DNA from: RGDT01 sp964630925
GTDB lineage: Bacteria; Planctomycetota; Planctomycetia; Gemmatales; Gemmataceae
Direction of reading: 5' to 3'
NCBI GenBank assembly: GCA_964630925.1
Contig: CAZVZK010000010.1
Span: 1-64,000 of the forward strand
DNA: 64,000 nucleotides
In this document: positions 17,107-25,644 of the stretch, piece after piece
How the letters are laid out: each line of letters starts with the position of its first letter
Position numbering within the stretch: position 1 is the stretch's first letter
Position numbers and translations under genes: made by a program
The notes under the pieces: generated by a model
Told to the model about the DNA's origin: nothing
Database searches by the model: none
What the model saw: the letters and a program-made list of their open reading frames with translations, nothing else

Positions 17107-17217
17107 TCACTCGTCACCGCCGCCCTTGCTCCTCAGGAACAGTAGGACGCCGACGAGGCCACACAGCAACACGAACATGAGGATGAGGAACCACCACTCC
17201 ATCATGAAATCCGGCAT
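17107..17217 (-). CDS. 36-residue single-span membrane protein
   Basis: Read from 17217 down to 17107 it gives MPDFMMEWWFLILMFV, a run of hydrophobic residues continuing to about residue 28, then a basic-to-acidic tail (RSKGGGDE). This is the shape of a small integral membrane protein with one helix and a short soluble tail. AAAGGGG lies 9 bases upstream of the ATG. It stands alone between the heptamer hairpin and the VIT-VWA gene and is too short for normal gene finding. Similar tiny membrane proteins are common but no family is recognised. Confidence 0.5.
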   Translation of the reverse strand: MPDFMMEWWFLILMFVLLCGLVGVLLFLRSKGGGDE

Positions 17218-17377
17218 GACTTGCTACCCCTTTCCAGGTTCAACGAGAGTCGATGTCCGATGGGTCGCCGCCCCGCAGGCCGGTGGCACGAGTCGTTGAA
17301 ACCGCAGGCGCATCCGGGGCCGTCGTCGTTCTAGGGATGCGACTCCCCCGATGCAAGCGGGCCGCGAAGAAAAACCG

Positions 17378-19801
17378 TCAGCCCGCCGCCAGCCACGCCG
17401 CCACCGCCGACCCCGCCTCCTGTCGGGCCGCCGCCTCGCGCGTCGGGTCCGACGCGGCGGCGTCGAGCGCCGCCGCCGCCTTCGCCAGCGCCTCGGCCAG
17501 CGGCCCCGTCTCGCCGAGCCGCAGCAGGCCGCGCACCAGCTCCTTCATCGACGCCAGCGCGTCGGCCAACTTGCCCGCGACGAGGAGCGTCTGGAGCGCC
17601 TCGGCGCGCTTGCGCAGGGCCGCCCGGTCCTCACCGGCGCCAAGCCCCAGCCACGACGACACCCAGCCCCAGAAACCGCCGCCGGGGGCGGCGGACTTGG
17701 CCTTCGCCTCTTGCGGCTCGGCGGCCGGGGGCGTGATCGCACACCTCGCCGGCCTTGCCCGCGCGAGGCGATCCATCCCCCCGGCCGGCATGCCGCCAGT
17801 CATGGTCCGGTCCGTGGGCATCGCGTCGAAGTCGGTGACGGTGTTGCCCTCGGCCATCTCCGCGAGGTGCTCCTCGTCATCGTCGAAGTCGTCGCTGTCA
17901 TTGAAATCGTCGTCGTCATCGAAATCCTCGTCGTCGTCCACACCGAACGAGGAGGAAGCAGGTGAGGGGCCGCCCGCCCGAAATCGGTCATTCCCCAGTG
18001 ACTCGGCCATCGTGTTCGCCGACAGGTCGTCCGCCTTGCCCCACCCCGACGGCGGCAACGTCGGCTGCACCACGCTCCGCCCCTCGCCGCCCTCGTTCAC
18101 CACCTCCGCCGCGTCCACCGCCACGAACGACGTGAACTTGCACAGCACGCCGTGCTCCAGCGACGTGGCGATGATCTCGCCGCGCAGGTCGCCGCCACGC
18201 GACAGCGCCAGGGCGTCCTCCATGTCGCGGATGTGGCCGCGTGCCCAGATCGGCCCGAGCGGAGCGCGGGCCGTCACCTCCGGCTTCACACGCAGCACCA
18301 TCCCCTCGCCGCCCGATTCACCCCGCACCACCACATCATCCACGGAACGGCACCGCCCGGCGATCATCACCGGCGCCCCGGCGAACAGGTCCGGCAGACG
18401 CGCCGGCGTGACGCTGCCCTCGACGATGTCCAGATTCGACAGCCGCAGGTTCGTCAGCACCGGCGTGCCGATGGCGCGGTGGACGGCGTCCATCACCGCG
18501 TCGAGACGCTCTTCCGACTCAACCAGCTCGCACCGGCCGCCGCCGATCTCGGCCAGCCGGCGCAGGAAGCCCTCGTTGACCGCCCGGTCGATGCCCAGCG
18601 TGAACGTGCGGACGCCGGACAGCTTGCCGCCCAGGCCGGCGAGCAGGGCGTCCTCGTTCGACACCTGGCCGTCGGTGATCAGCACCAGCACGCGGTCCAC
18701 CCCCTTGCCGGGACGCTTCGCCAGCTCGGCCGCCGCCCGCGCCAGCGGCTCCGCCATCTCCGTGCCGCCGTTGGAATTGACGCCGGCCAGCCACTCCGCG
18801 GCCTTGAAGCGCATCCGGTCCGTCGCCGGCACCAGCGCCGAGCCGTCGAAGCCCGCCGGCGTCTCGATGGCGTCGTCGAAGGCGTAGATCGTGAAGCGGT
18901 CCTCGTCGGTCAGCGTCTCGACCATGCGCGCCAACGCACGCCGGGCCGCCACCATCTTCCAGCCGTCCATGCTGCCGCTGCGGTCGAGGAGGAAGATCAG
19001 GTCGCGTGGCCGGCTCTTCTCCGCCGTCTGCGGCGGCACGAGGGTCAGCAGGAACGTCCCGTCGCGGACCAGCAGCGAGGACTGCACCTTGTCGGACACC
19101 ACGCGCCAGCGCAGGACGAAGTCGCGGTCCGGCCTGTCGCCGCCCACGACGGTGAACCGCCGCGTCCCGCCGTCCAGCGTCTCCTCGACGGTGTGCAGGC
19201 TGGAGCGGAAGCCGTGCGGCGCCAGGGCGGACTCGCCGATCTCGACGTTGATCGACAGCGCCGGCCCCGCGCCGGGCCGGGCCGTGGCCGGCGGGGCGAT
19301 GGACGGGCCGTAGCGCGGCGCGACGACGAGCGGGAAGCGGTACGTCACCTCGCCGTCGGCGAAGGGCAGGGGGGCGCACATCTGGAGCGTGACCGTGGCG
19401 GCCTCGCCCGGCGGGATGTTGCCGACCTTCATGGTGAACGTGCCGGACTCCTCCTCCTCGGCGAGGGCGGCGCGGTGGCCGTGCCTGATCGCCTGCTGGT
19501 AGGCCCGCCGCGCCTCGCCCTTCTCGCGCAGCTTGCCCTCGACCACGCGGCCCGCCACCTCCAGGCGGAAGCGCGTGACGGCGGCGCGCGAGGGCAGCGG
19601 GAAGACGTACAGCGCCTCCAGCGGCTCGTCATAGGCGTTGACGAACACCTGACGCAGGGCGGTGCCGGCGACGAGGCCATCTACGCGGGCCTCGACGCCG
19701 ACCTCGACGAGCGGCAACGCGCCGCGTGCGGTCATCAGGGCACCGGGGCCGGCGTCGGCGGCGGGGGCGGGGGCGGCGTCGAGGAGGGGGAGTGCCGGCA
19801 T
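17378..19801 (-). CDS. VIT and von Willebrand factor A domain protein
   Basis: 807-residue protein with an N-terminal VIT domain (about 25-160), named after inter-alpha-trypsin inhibitor heavy chains, and a VWA domain (about 265-440) with the metal-binding MIDAS motif DRSGS (D273). Bacterial VIT-VWA proteins are poorly understood; VWA domains usually bind protein ligands through a metal ion. A remarkable acidic stretch follows at about 619-641 (runs of D with F, N and S), then an alanine-rich helical tail. No signal peptide is evident at the chosen start. The ATG at 19801 was chosen over 19834 because AAGGAG lies just upstream. It is transcribed away from the haem-motif gene at 19873, with only about 70 bases between them. 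Confidence 0.85.
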   Translation of the reverse strand: MPALPLLDAAPAPAADAGPGALMTARGALPLVEVGVEARVDGLVAGTALRQVFVNAYDEPLEALYVFPLPSRAAVTRFRLEVAGRVVEGKLREKGEARRAYQQAIRHGHRAALAEEEESGTFTMKVGNIPPGEAATVTLQMCAPLPFADGEVTYRFPLVVAPRYGPSIAPPATARPGAGPALSINVEIGESALAPHGFRSSLHTVEETLDGGTRRFTVVGGDRPDRDFVLRWRVVSDKVQSSLLVRDGTFLLTLVPPQTAEKSRPRDLIFLLDRSGSMDGWKMVAARRALARMVETLTDEDRFTIYAFDDAIETPAGFDGSALVPATDRMRFKAAEWLAGVNSNGGTEMAEPLARAAAELAKRPGKGVDRVLVLITDGQVSNEDALLAGLGGKLSGVRTFTLGIDRAVNEGFLRRLAEIGGGRCELVESEERLDAVMDAVHRAIGTPVLTNLRLSNLDIVEGSVTPARLPDLFAGAPVMIAGRCRSVDDVVVRGESGGEGMVLRVKPEVTARAPLGPIWARGHIRDMEDALALSRGGDLRGEIIATSLEHGVLCKFTSFVAVDAAEVVNEGGEGRSVVQPTLPPSGWGKADDLSANTMAESLGNDRFRAGGPSPASSSFGVDDDEDFDDDDDFNDSDDFDDDEEHLAEMAEGNTVTDFDAMPTDRTMTGGMPAGGMDRLARARPARCAITPPAAEPQEAKAKSAAPGGGFWGWVSSWLGLGAGEDRAALRKRAEALQTLLVAGKLADALASMKELVRGLLRLGETGPLAEALAKAAAALDAAASDPTREAAARQEAGSAVAAWLAAG

Positions 19802-19872
19802 GGTGGCTCCTTGGTGAAGGTCACGGATTCCCATTGACAGCGCGACGCTGCCACCTTATGGAACGCCGCCCT

Positions 19873-20997
19873 ATGCGAAACATTTCCACGCTCGTGTTCG
19901 GCGCGGCGCTCGCCGCGGCCGCCGCCGTCGGCCTGTCGCGCGCCCAGATGGGCGCCCCGGCCGCCCCGCAGACCGGCAAGGTCATCATCCTCGACCACGA
20001 GGGCACGATGACGGGCGACATCGAACGCGACGGCCCCAACTACCGCGTCCGACGCCTCAACGGCGAGGTCTCCGTCCCGGCCACGCGCGTGCTGCGTCTG
20101 TGTGCCTCGATGGAGGAGGCGTTCCAGTTCCTGCGTGGCCGGGCCGCCCTCAACGACCCCGACGAGCGTCTCCGCCTCGCCGAGTGGGCCAAGCAGCACG
20201 GCCTCCGCCCACAGGCCCTCGCCGAGTACGTCGAGGCGTCGCGTATGCGCCCGGACGACGCCCGCCTCCGCCGCCTCGTCCTGAGTCTGCGCGAGGCGCT
20301 CAACCGGCCCGCAGGCCCCGCCACGCCGCCGCCGCCGCCGGCCCACCGGGAGTCGGTGGACGTGACCGAGGAGACGATGAACAAGTTCGCCGTCCAGGTG
20401 CAGCCGATCCTGATGAACGCCTGCGCCAACTGCCACTGCGACGGCCGGGCGCCCGGCTTCCGCCTCATCCGCTCGTGGTCGGCCGGCTCGCAGGACCGCC
20501 GCTCGCTGTCGCACAACCTGGCCACCGCCGTCGCCCACATCGACCCGCGCGACGTGCCCTCCAGCCGGCTGCTGCGCAAGGCCATCTCCGTCCACGCCGA
20601 CGGCATGACCAGCGCCCCGCTCAAGGGCAAGCAGCTCGCCGCCTTCCAGACCCTGGAGCGCTGGGTCCGCCAGGTCGTGGCCGAGAATCCCAACTTCAAG
20701 GCCGCGCCCACGCCGCCGCCGTCCGCCGTCGCCGTCACCCCGCCGCCCCCGCCGGCCGGCGGAGCGCCGTCGGCCTTCGGGGAGGGCAGGCCCGCGCCGA
20801 AGGCCGAGGAGAAGAGGTCCGATAACGGCCCCGGCTCCCCCGATGATTTCAACCGGGAGAACCACGGCGAGCGCACAGGGGGTCCGGGGGACGTCTCGTC
20901 CCCCGGCTCACAGCGCGGTCCGGGGGACGCCTCGCCCCCCGGCTCACAGCGCGGTCCGGGGGACGTCTCGTCCCCCGGCTCACCAGGCGGGCGGTGA
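19873..20997 (+). CDS. exported protein with a single CxxCH haem motif
   Basis: 374 residues: a signal peptide (about 1-25), a middle part with a helical segment (about 70-150), then a cytochrome-like region with CANCH (C184-H188), the covalent haem c site. After that comes a proline-rich stretch and a C-terminal tail of three repeats of RGPGDVSSPGSQ type encoded by palindromic DNA repeats. Planctomycete proteins with such PSCyt-like single haem regions are often exported. An ATG at 19858 would add five residues. The gene ends three bases before the end of the convergent kinase gene, so the palindromes in its tail may also end transcription. Confidence 0.6.
   Translation: MRNISTLVFGAALAAAAAVGLSRAQMGAPAAPQTGKVIILDHEGTMTGDIERDGPNYRVRRLNGEVSVPATRVLRLCASMEEAFQFLRGRAALNDPDERLRLAEWAKQHGLRPQALAEYVEASRMRPDDARLRRLVLSLREALNRPAGPATPPPPPAHRESVDVTEETMNKFAVQVQPILMNACANCHCDGRAPGFRLIRSWSAGSQDRRSLSHNLATAVAHIDPRDVPSSRLLRKAISVHADGMTSAPLKGKQLAAFQTLERWVRQVVAENPNFKAAPTPPPSAVAVTPPPPPAGGAPSAFGEGRPAPKAEEKRSDNGPGSPDDFNRENHGERTGGPGDVSSPGSQRGPGDASPPGSQRGPGDVSSPGSPGGR
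20881..20988. repeat. three tandem 36-base palindromic repeats inside a coding region
   Basis: Copies at 20881-20916, 20917-20952 and 20953-20988. In the first and third, CCGGGGGAC pairs with GTCCCCCGG around GTCTC; the second has a few changes. They are in frame and give the repeated tail of the preceding protein. A related palindrome lies at 10567-10587. Confidence 0.85.
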
Positions 20998-21000
20998 CGC

Positions 21001-24000
21001 TCAGCGGCCGAACGGCACGGCCCGCTTCGGGTCATTCTTCCAGCCGAACCGCTTCGCGAAGTCCGCCGGTGTTAGCGTCTCCAGCCCCTTCGCCGTCTTG
21101 ATGACGTAGACCAGGGACCGCTCGACACGCGGTGCCCCGCCGAAGTGGCCATCGGGGGAGAGGATCAGCGCCTGCCCGTCGCCCAGCGGCAGGAGCCGCC
21201 CCTTCTCCTGGCCGCTGCCCGCGTCCAGACAGACGAGGCAATTCTCGTCCTGGATGAGGAACGCCTTGCCGCCGGGCAACTCGGCCGGACTGAAGGAGGT
21301 CGCGGGATACCACTCCTTGCGCCAGGTGGCCTCGCCCTTCGCCACGTCGAGCAGGACCACCGCCGCCGAGCAAACCAGCGCAATCTTTCCACCCACGCGG
21401 CCGACGGAGTAGACATCCAGCCCCGGTAGCTTCGGGGCGGGCACCTGCTTCCACGACCCCACCTCCCACACGGTGAGGCCAATGGTGCGAGGCCCGGCCG
21501 CGACGACGAACTTGCCGTCGGCCGTGAAGGCGGCGCCGTGCTGAACTTCGCGGGCGAGGATGACCGGCTTGCCGTCGGGGCCGGTCGGCATCACGCAGAG
21601 GCCAGATAGCCCCGAGCCGAGTAGGTGCTTGCCGTCCGCCGACGCCTCCAGGCGATCCAACGACAGCAGCGACGCCAGCGTCCGGACCGCAACTCCCGTG
21701 CTGGGGTCGATGCGCACGATGTCCTTGCCGCGCCACCCGAAGAACGCCTTGCCGTCGGGCGAGGCCGCCCCCACGAGCAGGCCCCGCTTGGCCTCCCGTT
21801 CCCCTACCTGGGCGACCACGGGTCCGGCCCCATCGACGAGATGCGAGAAGGCGAATTTCCCATCGGGAGACCAGGCATGGGCGTAGGCTGCGGCGGCCGG
21901 CCAACCCATGAGCGGCTCGCCGGTCCGCAGGCCGATCAGGCCCAGGGACTGCGCCGCGACGGCGGTGCCGTCCGGGGAGGCGGACAGGGTTACCGCAGGC
22001 AGGCCCGCCAGCCGGCGCAGGAGCTTGCCGGTCATGGCGTCGTGGATCAGGATGCCCTCGAGGCTCTTGGTCCGCCCGGCCATCCGCTTGCCGTCGGCGC
22101 AGAACGCCAGCACGCGCAGATCGGCCCCCGACAGGTGGATCACGTCCATCTGCTTCTCCTTACCGACGACCCAGCGGGAGAAGAATTGACCGGAGGTGCC
22201 GACAAGACTGGACCCGTCGGTGGCCCACCCGCCATTGAACCTGGAGCCGACGCCGATCGGTTTGCCCTTCACCGGCATCAGCGGCTTGCCAGGCGTAAGG
22301 GCATGCAGGCTCCGGCCGGTCGCCAGGTAGCGGCCGTCGGGCGACCAGGTCAGCGGGCCGAAGTCGTCCGGCAGCGTGTACGCGGCCTTCCCGGCGGCCA
22401 CGTCCCAGACGGAGACCGCGCCCTTGCCGGACGACGCCCCCATCGCCAGGGCCGTCTCGTCCGGCGAGAAGGCCAGGGCCGAGGCACCTCCCTCGGCGGT
22501 GAACGTCGTCTCGTACTTCCCCGTGGCGGCGTGGTACAGCCGGGCCCGGGCGGACGTGTCGGCGGCCGCGAGCCACTTCCCGTTCGGCGAGATGGCCATG
22601 ATGCCCCGGCCGCCGTCGTCCGTGAAATTTATCTCGCGGGCCACCTTGCCCGCCTCGGTGTCCCAGAACGTCACCCGCCCCAGGAAGCTCGCGGCCAGCG
22701 TCCTGTTGTCCGGCATCCACGCCAGCATCTGCGGGTACTCACGCGCCTTCGCATGCGTCCTGTGGTCGATCAGGATCGACTTCAGCGTCCCCTTCTCCTC
22801 GTCCCACAGGCGGATCGTGCCGTCGTGTCCGGCGCTCGCCAGCACCTTCCCGTCGGGCCGGTAACTCATCGCCGTCACCTCGCCGGGGTGGCCGATGGGT
22901 TGGAGCGTCCACGTCTCGACGCCCTCGATCTTCGCCGGCCGCGGCACCAGGGCCAGCGGCCCGAGCGGGTCGCCCGTCTTCACCGGCGGCAGGTCCGCCG
23001 GCTCGACCACCACCTTGCCCGCGTCGCGGATCACGAGCGGGTGCCTGGGGTCGGCGTCGTCGATCTTCAGCTCCTTCTCCTTCCCGTCCGCCGTCCGGTA
23101 CTTGATGATGATGCCCGCCAGGGCCACCCCGCCGATCAGGAAGACAAGCCCCGCGGCGATCCGCCACCACGGGGGGCGCGCCGCCGGGCGGGGTGGGGCC
23201 TGCACGCCGCCGGCCAGCCAACCCTCCAGTGCCCCGGCCAGCTCCTTCGCGGAAGTGAATCGATCCTCCGCCCGCCGCGCCATCGCCTTGAGGATGATCG
23301 CCTCCAACGCCGCATCCAGGCCCGGCAGCCGCGCCGCCGGCGCCGGCGGCGGGCCGGCCTCGATCGCCGCCAGCACCCTCGCCACGCCGCCCGAGTACGG
23401 CATCTGCCCCGTCACCGCCTGGTACAGCACCGCGCCCAGCGCGTAGATGTCGGCCGCCGGCCCCGCCACGTTCCCGTCCAGCGCCACCTGCTCGGGGGCC
23501 ATGTACGCCGGCGTCCCCACCAGCGCCCCGTCGGCGGTCATGGTCGCCGAGTCGTGCGCCTTGGCGAGCCCGAAGTCGGTGAGCCGTGCCGTCCCGCTTC
23601 CGTCGAGGAGGATGTTGCCCGGCTTGATGTCGCGGTGAACGATGCCGGCGTCATGCACCGCCTGGAGGCCCAAGGCCGCCTCGCGTACCAGCCGCGCGGC
23701 CTCGCGGGCCGCCAGCTTGCCCTCCTTCTTCAGCCGCTGCTCCAGCGAGCCGCCCTCGACCAGCTCCATGACGACGAACGGCAGGCCGGCGTCCTCGCCC
23801 ATGTCGTACACCGGGCACACGTTGGGGTGCCGCACCGCCGCGGCGGCCTTGGCCTCGCGGAGGAACCGGGCCGCGTCGCGCGCCTCGTGCGGCACCTTGA
23901 CGGCCACCGCCCGACCCAGCCCGTCATCGACGGCCCGGTACACCGAGCCCATGCCCCCGTAGCCGAGCCCCGCCTCCAGCCGATACCGCCCCATGCGCTG

Positions 24001-24300
24001 GGGGATCGGCCGCGGCGTCGGCGCCGCCACACCCCCCGACGGCTCCGACGAACGCGCCGCCAGTGTGGCCGGGCCGAGGGCGCACAGCCGGTCCATCAGG
24101 CCGGACAGGGCCGCCGACGGCTTCTCCTCCGCGAGGCCGCGCAGCCCGTCGAGCAGCGGGTCGGCGGACGCCGAGGGCAACTGGCAGTTGTCGCAGCCGC
24201 GCAGGTGGTCCTCGATGGTGTCGGCCTCGGCGCCGGTCACGCGGCCGGTGAGGAAGTCTGCGAGGGTCTCGGGCAGGGGGCAGGCGGAGGTCGCTTTCAT
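21001..24300 (-). CDS. Ser/Thr protein kinase with C-terminal WD40 repeats
   Basis: 1099-residue protein. Residues about 15-40 contain a zinc-finger-like HLRGCDNC motif as in anti-sigma factors. A PknB-type kinase domain follows (about 100-355) with the ATP lysine K135, HRDIKPGN (D224), DFG and APE motifs all intact. One membrane helix at about 376-399 separates it from a large region of WD40-like repeats (about 440-1050) with SPDG motifs, which should lie outside the cytoplasm. Start 24300 was preferred over 24336 because a GAGGCGA site precedes it. It lies downstream of two ECF sigma genes on the same strand, a known planctomycete arrangement in which the kinase or its zinc-finger region may control the sigma factor. 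Confidence 0.92.
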   Translation of the reverse strand: MKATSACPLPETLADFLTGRVTGAEADTIEDHLRGCDNCQLPSASADPLLDGLRGLAEEKPSAALSGLMDRLCALGPATLAARSSEPSGGVAAPTPRPIPQRMGRYRLEAGLGYGGMGSVYRAVDDGLGRAVAVKVPHEARDAARFLREAKAAAAVRHPNVCPVYDMGEDAGLPFVVMELVEGGSLEQRLKKEGKLAAREAARLVREAALGLQAVHDAGIVHRDIKPGNILLDGSGTARLTDFGLAKAHDSATMTADGALVGTPAYMAPEQVALDGNVAGPAADIYALGAVLYQAVTGQMPYSGGVARVLAAIEAGPPPAPAARLPGLDAALEAIILKAMARRAEDRFTSAKELAGALEGWLAGGVQAPPRPAARPPWWRIAAGLVFLIGGVALAGIIIKYRTADGKEKELKIDDADPRHPLVIRDAGKVVVEPADLPPVKTGDPLGPLALVPRPAKIEGVETWTLQPIGHPGEVTAMSYRPDGKVLASAGHDGTIRLWDEEKGTLKSILIDHRTHAKAREYPQMLAWMPDNRTLAASFLGRVTFWDTEAGKVAREINFTDDGGRGIMAISPNGKWLAAADTSARARLYHAATGKYETTFTAEGGASALAFSPDETALAMGASSGKGAVSVWDVAAGKAAYTLPDDFGPLTWSPDGRYLATGRSLHALTPGKPLMPVKGKPIGVGSRFNGGWATDGSSLVGTSGQFFSRWVVGKEKQMDVIHLSGADLRVLAFCADGKRMAGRTKSLEGILIHDAMTGKLLRRLAGLPAVTLSASPDGTAVAAQSLGLIGLRTGEPLMGWPAAAAYAHAWSPDGKFAFSHLVDGAGPVVAQVGEREAKRGLLVGAASPDGKAFFGWRGKDIVRIDPSTGVAVRTLASLLSLDRLEASADGKHLLGSGLSGLCVMPTGPDGKPVILAREVQHGAAFTADGKFVVAAGPRTIGLTVWEVGSWKQVPAPKLPGLDVYSVGRVGGKIALVCSAAVVLLDVAKGEATWRKEWYPATSFSPAELPGGKAFLIQDENCLVCLDAGSGQEKGRLLPLGDGQALILSPDGHFGGAPRVERSLVYVIKTAKGLETLTPADFAKRFGWKNDPKRAVPFGR

Positions 24301-24479
24301 GGGTCGCCTCGGGGGATTGGGACGGTCCGTCGACACCTCTATGCGCCCGCCCCGGAGAATTCCTCCCGATTCCGCGAGGCGGCTCGTTTCGCGTCCGATG
24401 CGGGATCGCCCGATCGGTCACCCGGGGGGGCTGACGCGACAGGAGAGATCTGCTGACGCTCCACTCGGGGCGCTCCGAA

Positions 24480-25031
24480 TCAATCCAGCAGCCCGGCCAG
24501 CTCCTCGCGCAGCCGCCGCAGCACCCGCGCCCGCGCCAGGTAGACCGCCTTCACGCTCACCTTGAGCCGCGCCGCAGCCTCCGGCACCGCCACCCCCTCC
24601 ACCGCCGTCATCCAGAACACACGCCAGGTGTTCTCCTGGAAGTCCGTCTTCATCAGGTGCAACGCCCGCCCCAGGAGATACTTCCGGTGCTCCGCCTCCT
24701 CGAACGGCTCCTCCGGCGGCGCCGCCGGCTCCGCCACGGTCGCGATCACCGGCGCTTTCCTCCGCATCGTCTCACGCCACTTGTTCAGCATCACCGTGTG
24801 CAGCCAGCCGCGGAAGCCGCGCGCCGGGTCGTACTCGAACCCGGGCAGTTTCCGCATCAGATGCACCAGCACGTCCTGTACAAGGTCGGCGGCGTCCGCC
24901 TCCTGCAACCCCGCCCGCACGGCCCAGGCGTGCAGCAACGGCGTGTACAGGCGTACGAACCGCTCCCAGTCCGCCGCCGGCGGCTCGGGCAGGCGCAGAC
25001 GTTGCAGAAGGCTGGCGGGCGTGGCGGTCAT
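24480..25031 (-). CDS. ECF sigma factor
   Basis: 183-residue sigma-70 family factor. Region 2 is at about 20-85 (DLVQDVLVHLMRKLPGFEYDP and RGFRGWL) and region 4 at about 120-180 with a helix-turn-helix that ends in ARARVLRRLREEL. It would direct RNA polymerase to a small regulon. Its start overlaps the stop of the sigma gene upstream (ATGA), so the two are coupled; 179 bases separate it from the kinase gene. Having two ECF genes in tandem is unusual. Confidence 0.88.
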   Translation of the reverse strand: MTATPASLLQRLRLPEPPAADWERFVRLYTPLLHAWAVRAGLQEADAADLVQDVLVHLMRKLPGFEYDPARGFRGWLHTVMLNKWRETMRRKAPVIATVAEPAAPPEEPFEEAEHRKYLLGRALHLMKTDFQENTWRVFWMTAVEGVAVPEAAARLKVSVKAVYLARARVLRRLREELAGLLD

Positions 25032-25609
25032 TCCGCCTCCGGGATCAGGCCGGCCAACCGCTCGCGCAGCCGGCCGAGGACGTTCGACACGGTCCGATCC
25101 GTCACCCCGGCCGCCGCCGCGATCTCCTCCAGAGTGTGCCCCTGGAGTCGCATCGACACCACCTGCCGCGAGCGATTATCCAGGCCCGCTAGCAACGTCT
25201 CCAGCAGGTCCGCCAGGGTGGCTGCCTCGTCCGGTCCGGGCTGCCTGGGGGCGGCCACCTCCGGCGTGTCGCTCCCCGCGGCGTCCTCGCGGCGCAGGTC
25301 GCGCTTGGCCGCGAAGAACCGCTCGCGGTGGTGGCCACACTTGCGGACGGTCATCACGGTGAGGAGGGACCACAGGCCGTCCCAGCCTTCCAATTCGAGC
25401 TGCCCCTCGCCGTGCCGTACGAAGAAGCTGCGGTAGACCGATTGCAGAACGTCCTCGGGATCGACCTTGGCACGCATCCGCCCGTCGAGGTGGAGGCGTG
25501 CCAGGCCGATGAGGCGGTTGGCGAAGCGGCGGAACACCGTGCGGGCGGCGTCGTCGCTGCCCGCACGCAGCCGGGCCATCACGTCGTTGAAGGTGTCGTC
25601 GGGGGTCAT
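25028..25609 (-). CDS. ECF sigma factor (planctomycete type)
   Basis: 193-residue sigma factor with region 2 (about 15-85, including DPEDVLQSVYRSFF) and region 4 (about 130-190, with a helix-turn-helix around LEEIAAAAGVTDRTV). The pattern is that of ECF factors common in planctomycetes. It is the first gene of the minus-strand group ECF-ECF-kinase and overlaps the second by four bases. It differs clearly in sequence from its neighbour, so it is not a recent duplicate. Confidence 0.88.
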   Translation of the reverse strand: MTPDDTFNDVMARLRAGSDDAARTVFRRFANRLIGLARLHLDGRMRAKVDPEDVLQSVYRSFFVRHGEGQLELEGWDGLWSLLTVMTVRKCGHHRERFFAAKRDLRREDAAGSDTPEVAAPRQPGPDEAATLADLLETLLAGLDNRSRQVVSMRLQGHTLEEIAAAAGVTDRTVSNVLGRLRERLAGLIPEAE

Positions 25610-25644
25610 GAACGGCGATTATAGCACGCCCGCGCCGGCCCGTC

